From: Brevibacillus humidisoli
GTDB lineage: Bacteria; Bacillota; Bacilli; Brevibacillales; Brevibacillaceae
Length of the DNA stretch: 64,000 nt
Assembly (NCBI RefSeq): GCF_020923435.1
Contig: NZ_CP087263.1
Coordinates: 3,863,970-3,927,969 of the forward strand
Direction of reading: 5' to 3'
This document shows positions 1 through 8,282 of this stretch, piece after piece. The position numbers and the translations under genes are program-made. How positions within the stretch are numbered: position 1 is the first letter of the stretch; each line of letters opens with the position of its first letter. A model generated the notes under the pieces. That model was given only the letters and a program-made list of their open reading frames with translations, was not told the origin of the DNA and made no database searches.

Positions 1-3
1 CGA

Positions 4-402
4 ATGAAAAAGTGGGCACTCACATTGGCAGCCACGGCACTTTTGGGAAGTTTCTCTACCCCCGCTTGGGCAGCGCCTCAGCAAGGTTTCTACATCAATG
101 GGGAGGTAGATCGCTATTACTCGATCACCTCGTTTGTTAAGAACTTTGAACAAGCTCTTGAAGAGATTACTGATGCCGGTTTTGGAGAAACGATCTACGT
201 ATCGGATGATGCAACCGGCGCAACCATCCTGGAGGTTGTCGATGAAGGCTCTTTATTTGACGCCCTTCACGAGCTGACCGCTGGCGACTTTGAAGCAAAC
301 GGATATACCGAGATTGATGAAAACGGAGATGAACTGGATCTCGTCTTTCCGGGAGCAGAATTGGGCGGCGGCGACGATTTCGATGTAATCGACATCGAGT
401 AA
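4..402 (+). CDS. Secreted outer-wall-protein N-terminal-domain-only protein
   Basis: Encodes 132 residues with a signal peptide (MKK, hydrophobic core, cleavage near AWA-AP). The mature part matches the N-terminal domain of the full outer-wall-type protein at 43512-45845: GFYINGEVDRYYSI here, GFYIGGEVDKYYTI there, followed by similar blocks ending in SLFDAL. It then stops after an acidic tail (LDLVFPGAELGGGDDFDVIDIE-like) where the long paralogue goes on into Ig-like repeats. It is therefore a free-standing copy of the domain that starts the surface protein. It could be a secreted wall-associated protein or what is left of a longer gene. The upstream region and ribosome binding site lie at the window edge. 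The function is inferred only from the paralogue. Confidence 0.75.
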   Translation: MKKWALTLAATALLGSFSTPAWAAPQQGFYINGEVDRYYSITSFVKNFEQALEEITDAGFGETIYVSDDATGATILEVVDEGSLFDALHELTAGDFEANGYTEIDENGDELDLVFPGAELGGGDDFDVIDIE

Positions 403-430
403 ACACAACAAGGATAGGATGTTTGTGAAT

Positions 431-481
431 ACAAAACAAAGCTCCTGAGGTCTACCAAGGCCAACAGGAGCTTTGTTTTGT
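431..481. terminator. Bidirectional rho-independent terminator
   Basis: A long perfect stem (ACAAAACAAAGCTCCTG pairing with its complement) lies 30 bases after the stop of the preceding gene. It has A-rich and T-rich flanks, so it can work on both strands. Confidence 0.85.
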
Positions 482-529
482 ATTCCCCTCCCTAACCTGG
501 ACATACTAGCTGTAAAGGAGTGTGAAAAA

Positions 530-754
530 GTGGACAACAAGTCAATATACTACCCTGTGTCATGGGATGATGCCGCTGATTACACTCAAGCTCTAGAAGG
601 GATGGACATCCCCCATGCCGTTGAAGACCCTACGGATTTCCCGATGCTCCCCACTGGGCAGCTGGCAATCGTACTTCCCCATCTCTCTGTGCGCCAGTAC
701 ACCAAAGTTCGGCAGCTGTTCAGAGGAGAAGGTGAGCATTATCCGGAACAGTAG
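530..754 (+). CDS. Small hypothetical protein, 74 residues
   Basis: The GTG start at 530 was chosen because AAAGGAG lies nine bases upstream. An in-frame ATG at 473 lies just upstream, inside the terminator region, and has no ribosome binding site. The product is acidic and soluble, with no signal peptide or membrane segment. The central stretch HAVEDPTDFPMLPTGQLAIV and the terminal SVRQYTKVRQLFRGEGEHYPEQ-like part suggest a small folded domain. I do not recognise the family. It stands alone on the plus strand between a terminator and a converging YolD-like gene. Confidence 0.55.
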   Translation: MDNKSIYYPVSWDDAADYTQALEGMDIPHAVEDPTDFPMLPTGQLAIVLPHLSVRQYTKVRQLFRGEGEHYPEQ

Positions 755-842
755 CGCATCCTCTCGCTAAGTATACATGATAAAAATGTTTTGTCCTCAA
801 ATCGAAACCCCCGCCGCAGCAGGGGTAAGGAGTAGCTTAGTA

Positions 843-1208
843 TTAGCCTTCTATTGAATTTTTCCAAATCGCTACAATTCGGTTCATATCGATCCACTCG
901 GTTCCTTCATCGTTTACGATCTTGATCTGCTGGTTGGTGGCATCGATCCTCTTGATCCGCCCCCACACAGACTTGATTTCCCCGAGATCCGGTCGAATGG
1001 ATACCGGTACCCAAGACCGTACGGTAACGGCATAATCTCGATGAACAGAATCGTATATGATTCGGTTAAACTTATTTACCTCGTCCTCCTCAATGATTGG
1101 CTGTGCAACCAACTCCTGCTCTTGGTTCATCTTCAGGTATCCCTCGTGCTGCTCAGGAAGTGAACGGCTCGCTTCAAACAGGCTGTCTTTCTTGCTGACT
1201 GACTTCAA
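843..1208 (-). CDS. YolD-like protein
   Basis: About 121 residues. The start is taken as TTG at 1208, eight bases after AAAGGAG; an ATG at 1232 lies upstream of that site. It shows the YolD-like plan: SLFEASRSLPEQHEGYL near the N-terminus, then a small beta-rich domain with YAVTVRSWVP, a VWGRIKRID turn and the closing EWIDMNRIVAI. YolD proteins are small beta proteins often found beside Y-family polymerase genes in Bacillaceae and on mobile elements; their biochemical role is not settled. No polymerase gene is next to it here. A broken relative lies at 19733-19960. Confidence 0.75.
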   Translation of the reverse strand: MKSVSKKDSLFEASRSLPEQHEGYLKMNQEQELVAQPIIEEDEVNKFNRIIYDSVHRDYAVTVRSWVPVSIRPDLGEIKSVWGRIKRIDATNQQIKIVNDEGTEWIDMNRIVAIWKNSIEG

Positions 1209-1381
1209 CAGTTTGACTCCTTTCCAGGCCATGCCTCATAGGTGGTTACTTGTGTTCGGTCCGGCAGGGTTCCATACTATATACATTTCCTGTTCGAGCC
1301 AATGCAAAACCTGGAATACTCTTGTGAGGGGCACATCTCTGACAAACCGTGGAAGGAGCAAGCCTCGGCTTACTCAATTAA

Positions 1382-2167
1382 TTACCTTGCTTTAAATGCA
1401 GGTTTGGTCTTTTCCAAGAACGATTTCGTTCCTTCTCTAAAGTCCTCAGTAGAGGCAATCAGACCGAAGTAATCTGCACCGAGCTGCGCGGATTCTTCTA
1501 ATGTTAGATTGCAGCCCCGGTGTAGAGCCTCCCATGTCATTTTTACCGCAATAGGAGCCTGAGCGAGAATCTCTCGGAGAAGCTGTTCTGATTCAGGCAA
1601 TACCTGATCAGGCTCAACCACCCTGTTCACCAATCCGATCTGATGAGCTTCGGCAGCACTTATCACCTTTCCTGTGAGGAGAAGTTCGGCAGCGCGTCCC
1701 TTGCCGACAAGTCTCGGCAGCCTCGTTGTACCTCCAAATCCAGCAACAGCTCCAATGCGGACTTCCGGATGGCCCAATCTGGCATGATGGGCTGCCACAC
1801 GAAGGACGCAGGCTTCAGCCAATTCCAGCCCGCCTCCCAACGCGTGGCCATTGATCGCAGCGACAACTACTTTGCCCAATGACTCGATTTTGCTCGTCAC
1901 CGTCACCGCCAGTTGAGCCAATTCCCTCACTTCCAGAGGAGTGGCCCGGTTGAGAAACGCAATGTCCGCCCCCGCAGAAAATGCCTCTTCTCCTGCACCG
2001 ATAAGGATCACTGCCTTTACGTGATCATTCTCTTTCACCCTATCCAAGATGGACGAAAGTTGTTGGAGAACCTCTCGGCTTAAAGCATTTCGTACATCCG
2101 GCCTATTCAGGGTAATCCTCGCAATTCCATCTTCCTCCGTGTAAAGTACAATATCCTTTTCCGACAT
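1382..2167 (-). CDS. Enoyl-CoA hydratase/isomerase family protein
   Basis: Crotonase-superfamily enzyme of 261 residues, a full-length single domain. The start is ATG at 2167, because GGAGGG lies just upstream and an earlier in-frame ATG would place that site inside the gene. Visible motifs are the oxyanion-hole segment FSAGADIAFL, the turn INGHALGGGLELAEAC with the first catalytic-position glutamate, and LGHPEVRIG with the second. Both glutamates used by classical enoyl-CoA hydratases are present, which favours hydration of trans-2-enoyl-CoA in fatty acid or branched-acid breakdown, although substrates vary in this family. It appears monocistronic. It lies in core-like sequence just left of the first insertion element. 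Confidence 0.88.
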   Translation of the reverse strand: MSEKDIVLYTEEDGIARITLNRPDVRNALSREVLQQLSSILDRVKENDHVKAVILIGAGEEAFSAGADIAFLNRATPLEVRELAQLAVTVTSKIESLGKVVVAAINGHALGGGLELAEACVLRVAAHHARLGHPEVRIGAVAGFGGTTRLPRLVGKGRAAELLLTGKVISAAEAHQIGLVNRVVEPDQVLPESEQLLREILAQAPIAVKMTWEALHRGCNLTLEESAQLGADYFGLIASTEDFREGTKSFLEKTKPAFKAR

Positions 2168-2544
2168 CCTAGAACCCTCCAATCTGTTTCATGTATGGCT
2201 GAACCTCAGCGTTTCAACGTTAAGGAATGCCGTCGAAAAGCCATGATATGCGTGAGGTTTTCTTTCTATTACCATTCCATGCAACAAGATCTATTGTCAA
2301 GAATATTTTTACTATTCCCTGCTTCGTGATGGGTTCTTGGTACGGCTTGGTAAGGTGCGTGTTCTTACAACGTGTTCTTACAATAAGAAAGAAACGATCT
2401 TCTTCATGCACGAATGATAGGATCGTTGATGCCAATCAGCGAGAGGTTCAGCCCGATGGTAACTATAGGGTTCACCTCAAGGTGCTATATTTCCGATTCC
2501 TTTCCCGAAGGAAGGACGTCCGGTGAGAAAAGACCAATGCGAGG
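2168..2544. other. Intergenic region without a recognisable gene
   Basis: Nothing convincing is seen in this AT-rich stretch. A direct repeat GTGTTCTTACAA occurs twice in tandem near 2360-2385. The region probably holds the promoter of the crotonase gene to the left. Confidence 0.4.
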
Positions 2545-2900
2545 TTACTCTTGAGAACCGAAAACCGTATGAATCGTCTGTAAAATATCGCTCGACTGAA
2601 AAGGTTTGACGATGAACTCTTTGACCCCGATTTTCTGAGCCTCTTCCTTGAGGTGTGATTGTCCCATTGCTGTACAAATAAAAATGATTGCGTTTTCATC
2701 ATGGCGTAAAATGTGTCGGGCGGCCTTCATACCGTCCATCTTCGGCATCGTCAGATCCAGTGTCCACAAAATCAGGTCCCAATCTGATAAACTCTGCTAC
2801 TGCTTCCTCCCCATTCCTTGCCTCTCCAGCGATCGTTACGCCCGCTGTTTGTAAATATATTTCGTATGGCCAATCGCATGTACATGGAGTCATCGGCGTA
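2545..2900 (-). pseudogene. CheY-like response regulator, frameshifted and cut by an IS element
   Basis: Three reading frames together encode a single-domain receiver: YADDSMYMRLAIRNIFTNSG, then GVTIAGEARNGEEAVAEF with LGPD, then LDLTMPKMDGMKAARHIL to KEFIVKPFQSSDILQ. The acidic pair (ADD), the phospho-acceptor aspartate in LDLTMP, the conserved threonine (CTAMGQ) and the lysine in VKPF are all visible. Two single-base indels separate the frames, and the first codons are separated from the rest by the IS3-type insertion starting at 2904. The gene is therefore dead as written unless the indels are sequencing errors. Such free-standing receivers often act in chemotaxis or in phosphorelay to flagella or sporulation. 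Confidence 0.8.
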
Positions 2901-2969
2901 TACTGACCCCATAAGACCCCAGACAACATGTAAGTTATAATCAAGGAAGGGTCGAAAGGGGTCTTTGTT

Positions 2970-3257
2970 ATGTCGAGAAGAAAATGGACAGCCGAAGAAA
3001 AAATGAATATCGTCCTGGAGGGAATGGCTCCTGGCGCAAACATCTCCGAGGTATGCCGCAACCACGGCATTGCCCAAACCCTTTATTATCGTTGGCGTGA
3101 AGCATTCCTCCAAGCGGGGCTTTCTGGCCTTTCCGCGGGTCCTTCTACCCGTGAGCAACAGTTGGAGAAAGAGCTTTAGGAGGCAAAGAAACTGCTGGGC
3201 GATCAAGCCATGCAGATCGAGATCCTCCGAAAAAAGACGAACTGGGGTCGGAAGTAG
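2970..3257 (+). pseudogene. IS3-family OrfA with an internal amber codon
   Basis: The N-terminal part is a helix-turn-helix transposase subunit: RRKWTAEEKMNIVLEG, then ISEVCRNHGIAQTLYYRWRE. The leucine-zipper part continues in frame past a TAG at 3177-3179 (EAKKLLGDQAMQIEILRKKT) to a natural stop at 3255-3257. The single TAG in place of a sense codon truncates OrfA at 69 residues, so this copy probably cannot make the OrfAB fusion transposase. Confidence 0.8.
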
Positions 3258-3268
3258 GAAGTCGTCAG

Positions 3269-4114
3269 TTGGTTCAGGCTCTCCATCGTGAAGGGCATCC
3301 GATCCCGCGCATTGCTTCTGCCCTTCAACTGAATCGAACGTATTGCTACGCTCTGCTCAAGCCCTTGCGGACACAAAAGCGCCAACGTCCTGATGAAGCC
3401 GAAATCAAAGCCGAGATACGCCAGTTGTGCACAGAGCACCCGACCAACGGCTATCGTCGCATCCGGGTGTGGATGAAGAAAAAATACCAGCGTGTCATCA
3501 ATCATAAGCGTGTCTACCGGATCATGAAAGAACTGAATCTGTTGGTCGCCACCAAGGCATACGCCGCACGGCGTAAAAAAGAGAAAGGTAAGATCCCCGT
3601 CGAACGGTCCAACCAACATTTTCAAACAGATATGACCAAGGTGTGGTGCGGGAAAGACGGATGGGGATACCTTTTTGCTGTGATTGATGCCTATGATCGA
3701 GAGATTGTTGGCTACAGCTTTTCTCGCTTCTGCCGGACGGATGAACTGCTGCAAGCAGTGAACATGGCCATTGATTATCGGTTTCCAACGGGTGTCAAGG
3801 GGCAAGGGTTACGTATTCGCAGTGATAACGGTTGCCAGATGACCAGCAAACGCTATGTACAAGCTCTCAAGGATGCAGGGATCAAACAGGAACGAACGGG
3901 CTACAACAATCCCGATGCAGACGCTTACATCGAGAGATGGTTTCGTACGCTCAAAGAAGAAACGGTTTGGGTGCAAGAATACCTGTCTTTTTCCGAGGCG
4001 AAACAAGACATTGAGGAATACATCCGATTCTATAATGAGGAGCGTCCACACTCTGCTTTGCGGTACCAATCACCGACCGAGTTTCGGAAGTCGCAGATGG
4101 CTCATGCTGCATAA
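3269..4114 (+). CDS. IS3-family transposase OrfB (DDE integrase domain)
   Basis: 281 residues. An HTH_21-like N-terminus (ELCTEHPTNGYRRIRVWM-type region) precedes an rve integrase core. The catalytic triad is visible: aspartate in HFQTDMTKVW, aspartate in RIRSDNGCQM, and glutamate in DADAYIERWFRTLKEE, 35 residues later as expected. The C-terminus ends FYNEERPHSALRYQSPTEF, typical of the family. It normally needs a programmed frameshift from OrfA, which here carries an internal stop, so the element is probably immobile on its own. Confidence 0.92.
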   Translation: MVQALHREGHPIPRIASALQLNRTYCYALLKPLRTQKRQRPDEAEIKAEIRQLCTEHPTNGYRRIRVWMKKKYQRVINHKRVYRIMKELNLLVATKAYAARRKKEKGKIPVERSNQHFQTDMTKVWCGKDGWGYLFAVIDAYDREIVGYSFSRFCRTDELLQAVNMAIDYRFPTGVKGQGLRIRSDNGCQMTSKRYVQALKDAGIKQERTGYNNPDADAYIERWFRTLKEETVWVQEYLSFSEAKQDIEEYIRFYNEERPHSALRYQSPTEFRKSQMAHAA

Positions 4115-4119
4115 CGATG

Positions 4120-4223
4120 CGTTTTCCGACCTATCCGAGACAGAGGATGATCTGCGATATGGGTCAAGTGCCTTCCTTGACGCATATCGCAGATCATCCT
4201 ACGATTCAGGTGGTCGGAAAACG
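4120..4223. repeat. Long imperfect inverted repeat in the IS3 element's right end
   Basis: CGTTTTCCGACC pairs with GGTCGGAAAACG, and inside it AGGATGATCTGCGATATG pairs with CATATCGCAGATCATCCT. The result is a two-tier hairpin right after orfB. It may act as a transcription terminator or shield for the element. Confidence 0.7.
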
Positions 4224-4272
4224 TTCTAACGTAAAACAGCAAAAATTTGTCTGGACTTTGGGGGGGCATTAC

Positions 4273-4769
4273 GGTAATTGGTCATATCCATACAAGCATC
4301 GTTACTGAGAATAACATCCCCGCAACCGTTCCCTCTTGTGTGAACATGGGGCCACACTGTTTCTGCCGCCGGACTATAATCCCCGCCTACTGTGAAGATG
4401 TGTTCTCCGTCTGCGTTCGTCCTAGCTTTCGCCAGTAGGCCGCCTCAGTTGCCCCCACGCTCATGGCCCAACAAGTGAATTTTTTAACCCTCCCTGTATT
4501 ACCAAACGCGGGATTGTGGTTTAAAGCCGAGGATCTCTTATTGAGAACTAATCAGACGTATTCGCTTTCTTTAAGAGCCGTACAATGCATTCAACAATCA
4601 ATGCAACGGACATTGCAATGAGTAATAGTCTACTCCACGCCATCCATTGCGGTTCATTTTTTCAAGCGGTGCAATGTTTACTTCACCAAACACCGTGATG
4701 CAAAAAAACTTCTGTACTTACCCGAAACAAGCTAATCTACAGTTCACCTTCCTTTGTGTATTGGTCCGA
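4273..4769. other. Gene-poor stretch
   Basis: Stop codons are frequent in all frames and no recognisable gene remnant is visible, apart from the possible first codons of the cheY-like gene directly beyond the IS target site. Confidence 0.4.
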
Positions 4770-5185
4770 ACTGACGGTTACTAATACTCCAACTAATAAC
4801 AAACAGATTAAGATTTCTGAAATGACGGAAGTTGGCTTCACTTAGAGAAGTAACAGCAAAAACAACATTCTATGTGAAAGTGCATAGGAATTGATTTGTG
4901 GAGTTACACCCTCTATCAAGATGCCAAAACTGACGGTGAAAAGATTACTTGGTATGCAGGGACCCCATATACTTCTCCGAGAATATTCTAAATGTCTGGA
5001 GACTAGACAGCGAAGCAATGGGGAATACAGAGTCCGAAGATGGAGAGGCAGTTGTCGCAACTACTAGTGCTAAGTTAAGTTGGGGAATAAGGGATGTCCT
5101 TAACATCCAAACAATGAACCTCAAAGGGTCTTTGGAAATCCAGGACAATAGAAGATATAAGTGTTATTGGAAGGAACTAAAATAA
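4770..5185 (+). pseudogene. Degenerate gene remnant, function unknown
   Basis: Several plus-strand pieces separated by stops or shifts look like one decayed protein: LTVTNTPTNNKQIKISEM, then IDLWSYTLYQDAKTDGEKIT with WYAGTPYTSPRIF, then NVWRLDSEAMGNTESEDG and a C-terminal part ending in NRRYKCYWKELK. The phrases resemble beta-rich secreted or phage proteins, but I cannot name a family. The last piece alone is open for 78 codons from an ATG at 4949, with no good ribosome binding site. Confidence 0.35.
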
Positions 5186-5206
5186 GCAACATTTACAACT
5201 ATAATA

Positions 5207-5230
5207 CCCTCCGGCGAGTATGCCGAAGGG
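5207..5230 (-). terminator. Terminator of unit 1 lysis operon
   Basis: The stem CCCTTCGGC/GCCGGAGGG lies a few bases after the original stop of the endolysin gene. It is followed on the minus strand by an AT-rich tract. Confidence 0.6.
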
Positions 5231-5240
5231 TTCTGAATAA

Positions 5241-6510
5241 TTATCTCGGTATCCTTGCAACATCCCGCAAAGCGTTAGCAGCATAACGTGCCGCATCCTG
5301 CACCCGCTTGTCGGCGCTTGTCGGCGCTAGCCGTCCAGAGCGCTCCCAGGACACCAATGACTTTCTCCGCAGCTTCTTTATCCACAGAGTTATCAACAGG
5401 AGGTGTGAATATCTTTGTCTGCTGCAGTCCCTCTAGGTAGTCCCGCACAATCGACTGCCCATAGTCTGCAGCCAGTGCCCACTTCCCGCCGAGAGATTCC
5501 ACTGTCCGTGCCGTTCCCTCGATAGAAGAGAAGTGCCGAGGGTCTACGATCTCTCCGCTCACTTCCACGCCAGCATACAAGGCCAGATGCTGCAGATGAG
5601 CCAGCACACCGGTTTCATCATCGGGGAACTGAGCGTGTGCGTTCGGATCGCTGTTGCTGCCGCCCTGAGTGGTTTTCAGTCCACACCAGTTGTGGAACGA
5701 ACGATCAACCACTCCGCCGAATCTGCCGAACGCCGTCTCCTTGGCCGCTTGCGCATACGCTACTTCTGGCCGGATGCCGATCTCCGCCCCAAGTCGCCAG
5801 TAGATTGGAGCTACGTCAATGAAGGCTTGAGCTGCCCCACGGTTCCGCGCCCACTCTTGCGCTTGTTCTACTGTGGATTGAGCCGATCCAGCTATGGACG
5901 TACCTGCAGGTTGACCCTCCGGCACGTATTCAACGCTAAAGTATTCGCATATCCCTGTAACGATCTCCTCGGCACATTCTTTTCGATATGCTTCGGACCG
6001 CAACAGCTCCGCCTCCTCCCGATTGTCCATGAATCCGCACTCTACGAGCACTGCTGTCATGGTAGTATGGCGCAGAACGTAGAAGTCGGCAGTCTTCACG
6101 CCTCGGTCAGGCAGATTGGTTCCCCGCAGCAGATGGCTGTGGATGATCTGTGCCGCTCGTTTTCCGTCCTCCACATCGGGGTAATGGTACGTCTCAATCC
6201 CCCGCGCTTTGTCCTGCCACTCGCCTGTGAAGGCATTCGTGTGGATGCTGATATACAGGTCTGCCGGCCGGTTGTACTTGTTTCGGATAGCATTGTTAGA
6301 CAGCTCGGTACGAGTGCTCAGTGGTACGTCATCGTCACCAGGCGCCACCAGAAGCGTAAGAAAGCCGCACCGTTGAAGTGCGGCATCCAGGTAGGCAATA
6401 ACGGCCCGGTTGAATTCGTTTTCTCTCATGACTGTTCCGTCGGAAAATGGAGGTGTTCTTTTTCCGGCAGTCTCCATTCCATGGCCATCATCTACTGCGA
6501 TCAACTTCAT
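5241..6510 (-). CDS. Unit 1 endolysin: Amidase_3 plus glucosaminidase-like domain, C-terminus frameshifted
   Basis: Phage-type lysin that cuts host peptidoglycan after holin release. Residues 1-190 form an N-acetylmuramoyl-L-alanine amidase of the Amidase_3 type: VDDGHGMET with the first zinc histidine, the glutamate in MRENEFN, the SIHTNAF motif, and the late glutamate in AVLVECGFM. Residues about 215-370 form a glucosaminidase-like domain (YAQAAKETAFGRFGG, HNWCGLKT), nearly the same as in the unit 2 lysin. A tandem copy of the ten bases CTTGTCGGCG near 5310-5335 shifts the frame. As read, the protein ends at 5275 with RRQAGAGCGTLCC instead of the ancestral tail ending ALRDVARIPR at 5241. 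The start ATG overlaps the holin stop (ATGA). Confidence 0.88.
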
Positions 6511-6704
6511 CGTGCATCCTTCTCCTCTTTGAAGTTGTTGAGAAACGCTGCCACAACGGCGGCAGCCGCAGCTACACCGTTGGCAATCGCGTTGATTTGG
6601 TCTTCCGTGATGATGCTGTAGCCGAATGCCTCCAATGTCAGTTTGGCGGCACCCAACAGGCCGGTCACTAGAACAACTACGTTTCCTTGCTTCTTGCTCT
6701 TCAT
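6507..6704 (-). CDS. Holin-like small membrane protein (unit 1)
   Basis: 65 residues: a short basic N-terminus (MKSKKQG), a hydrophobic segment VVVLVTGLLGAAKL, a polar DQIN turn and a second, Ala-rich hydrophobic segment (IANGVAAAAAVVAAFL), ending with charged residues. Size, topology and position directly before the endolysin fit a phage holin. It is conserved almost residue for residue in unit 2. The stop overlaps the endolysin start, so the two are probably translationally coupled. Confidence 0.75.
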   Translation of the reverse strand: MKSKKQGNVVVLVTGLLGAAKLTLEAFGYSIITEDQINAIANGVAAAAAVVAAFLNNFKEEKDAR

Positions 6705-6705
6705 C

Positions 6706-6921
6706 TTACTTCCCCACCTTTTCTTTGACTTCTCGCAGCTCTGAGTTCACTTCGCGCAGTTCCGTAATCACCACGTCATACTTGTCACTGAACTTGTTGA
6801 GCAACTCCTGCAGGCGCATCTCTCGTTCTTTGCTCGTCTTCATGACATAAAATAGCAGCCATACAAAAAGGGCCGCGAACGGCCCCTGCTGCAGCAACGT
6901 ATTCCATAGTGTCTGTTCCAT
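6706..6921 (-). CDS. bhlA: BhlA-type holin/bacteriocin-like protein (unit 1)
   Basis: 71 residues. One N-terminal membrane helix (FAALFVWLLFYVM) is followed by a charged amphipathic tail with KTSKEREMRLQELLNKFSDK, the BhlA/UviB plan. The tail carries an extra seven-residue repeat (LREVNSE, then LREVKEK) that the unit 2 copy lacks. It sits directly upstream of the second holin and the lysin, as in PBSX-like lysis cassettes. A terminator-like hairpin lies between it and the preceding gene. Confidence 0.82.
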   Translation of the reverse strand: MEQTLWNTLLQQGPFAALFVWLLFYVMKTSKEREMRLQELLNKFSDKYDVVITELREVNSELREVKEKVGK

Positions 6922-6947
6922 GTGCTCGCTTCCCTCCTCCTCAAACA

Positions 6948-6972
6948 GAAAAAGGGAGCCATGCAGCTCCCC
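6948..6972 (-). terminator. Intrinsic terminator-like hairpin before bhlA (unit 1)
   Basis: On the minus strand GGGAGCTGCATGGCTCCC is followed by TTTTTCTG. It sits between the small membrane gene and bhlA, at the same place as an unrelated hairpin in unit 2. Confidence 0.7.
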
Positions 6973-7157
6973 TATTTCCTTCGTTCCTTTTCCAGTTGTT
7001 CGATTCTCTGCTCCAGTTCCGTTACCTTTCTCTTCAATCCACAGCGATAGATTAGGTAGATCATCAGCACACCAGGTATCACAAAGACGATGAGTGTGAC
7101 AATAAGCTGAAAAATCATCGTTCCCCACTCAAAACTGACCGCGCCTAAATCGAACAC
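6972..7157 (-). CDS. Small membrane protein with coiled-coil tail
   Basis: 61 residues from a GTG start preceded by AAGGAGGG. There is one hydrophobic helix (MIFQLIVTLIVFVIPGVLMI) and then a heptad-like charged tail (VTELEQRIEQLEKERRK). It resembles DUF4083-type small proteins found in lysis regions. Unit 2 has no homologue at this position and carries two CD1375-like genes instead. A role as an accessory holin is inference from location and topology. Confidence 0.6.
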   Translation of the reverse strand: MFDLGAVSFEWGTMIFQLIVTLIVFVIPGVLMIYLIYRCGLKRKVTELEQRIEQLEKERRK

Positions 7158-7233
7158 AACCTTGACCCTCCTTAAGCATTCCTATCCATTGATACGATAT
7201 GGACAAGGACAAAGTTGCGCAATTGCTGTAGTT

Positions 7234-7800
7234 CTAGCTTGGAGTCTGATAGCAAACGAAACCGTGGCAGCTTCTCAAGAAAAACGTCTCTCTACTATGC
7301 TGAGAAAGGTATCGCCTACGATTCTCCCGATTTGCCACTCGCTCCAGCTTATCCGACCGGGCCAAATCTGCCGGCGTCACTTTCCCCAACGGCCTCAACG
7401 ACAGGTCGATCCCGGCTGCTGCATACAGCTCATCGGCAAACTCTGAGCAGTTCATGCGGTCAGGAGTGTCGCGAATCGCCAGACCAGTCAGAAGATACAA
7501 GCCATTGGTGATTGACTGAATGAAATCATATGGCGTCCACAGCTTGGCCTGGATGAAGTCATCCATTGCTGCAGCCTGTGCTGGCGTGACCGGCTCCCGA
7601 TACCGGTACACATCGATCATGTCCTGAGGATATGTCAGGTGCCGCACCTTCAACGGGGACCACCAGTTTGTTTCTGCCACGTGCCACTCATCCAGAACGA
7701 CGGCAACATGAGAATAGGGCGAGTCCGTCACTTGGCGGTTGATCCGTCCGAGACACGTTCGCCCTTTCACGAAGATTAGGGCGTAGGGTTTCAGGTCCAC
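7234..7800 (-). CDS. Permuted papain-like amidase/peptidase (NlpC/P60-superfamily, YiiX-type)
   Basis: 188 residues starting at GTG 7800. The histidine-bearing strand comes first (DSPYSHVAVVLDEWHV) and the nucleophile cysteine later (RMNCSEFADELYAAAG), the circularly permuted order of the YiiX/YebB-like papain fold. The preceding segment ALIFVKGRTCLGRINRQVT fits an N-terminal beta strand. Such phage proteins can cleave amide bonds in wall peptides or lipids. It lies between the lysis genes and the fibre cluster in unit 1 only. The last 25 residues are Cys- and Arg-rich and unlike the rest, perhaps after a frameshift. Confidence 0.7.
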   Translation of the reverse strand: MDLKPYALIFVKGRTCLGRINRQVTDSPYSHVAVVLDEWHVAETNWWSPLKVRHLTYPQDMIDVYRYREPVTPAQAAAMDDFIQAKLWTPYDFIQSITNGLYLLTGLAIRDTPDRMNCSEFADELYAAAGIDLSLRPLGKVTPADLARSDKLERVANRENRRRYLSQHSRETFFLRSCHGFVCYQTPS

Positions 7801-7811
7801 GGTGATCCCAC

Positions 7812-8264
7812 CTACCAGTTGATCGTATCCACTTCTTCTTTTGTTGTGGCATCCTGTGCCTGAGCTTTCAGTGTCCAGTATCGCTCCATTAGGCTACGCT
7901 TGTGCTGCTCGGCTTCGTTCGTCACGGCCAGAAACTGCTCGCGGGTATGCACCACAACACCGGCATCTTCGGTTTTCCATGACACTTCCGCAATGGATTG
8001 GTCAGCAACCAGAAGTAGCATCTGCTGCGTGAAGTTCATCTGATCCAGCTGATTGAATCGATAGAAATGCCCAGTTGTTTGAGATGTGAATCCGGAGAGA
8101 ATATCCCGCTCGGCCATCCCGTCCAACTGGGCTATCTTGGCTTCTTTCCACTCTTCCAACGGCGCGTTGGTCTGCCTGATGGTTTGGTACCATTGATCGG
8201 CTGTCATCTTAGATCGTTCTTTTCGCCTTTGCTCTAGCAAGTCGGTTTGGGTGATTGCTCTCAC
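7812..8264 (-). CDS. Phage tail-fibre-associated protein (DUF4376-like)
   Basis: 150 residues from a GTG start behind GGGGAGG. It is mainly helical; the central part (AERDILSGFTSQTTGHFYRF, then QQMLLLVADQSIAEVSWKT) and a VVVHTREQFLAVTNEAEQHK segment resemble DUF4376-type proteins encoded next to tail fibres. It probably assists fibre assembly or attachment. It follows the large fibre gene by 18 bases. Confidence 0.65.
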   Translation of the reverse strand: MRAITQTDLLEQRRKERSKMTADQWYQTIRQTNAPLEEWKEAKIAQLDGMAERDILSGFTSQTTGHFYRFNQLDQMNFTQQMLLLVADQSIAEVSWKTEDAGVVVHTREQFLAVTNEAEQHKRSLMERYWTLKAQAQDATTKEEVDTINW

Positions 8265-8282
8265 GACTTTTCCTCCCCTCTA

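Larger units (their letters stand above)
2904..4269 (+). mobile_element. IS3-family insertion sequence
   Basis: About 1.37 kb. The terminal inverted repeats read TGACCCC...CCAGACAA on the left and, reverse-complemented, TGCCCCC...CCAGACAA on the right. The trinucleotide TAC flanks both ends (2901-2903 and 4270-4272), consistent with a 3-bp target duplication if one extra base is allowed at the right tip. It carries orfA and orfB in the usual arrangement and interrupts the cheY-like gene. Past orfB it holds a long hairpin. Confidence 0.85.

Noticed and set aside
5533-6621. A 362-codon plus-strand frame opposite the unit 1 lysin, and a similar one opposite the unit 2 lysin at 24374-25267
   Set aside because: Both are shadows of the shared glucosaminidase-like domain, Cys/Arg-rich and without initiation signals.
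7812-8264. Reading the operon junctions as programmed frameshifts, because many starts and stops overlap
   Set aside because: ATGA/GTGA overlaps here are ordinary translational coupling; each gene has its own binding site.
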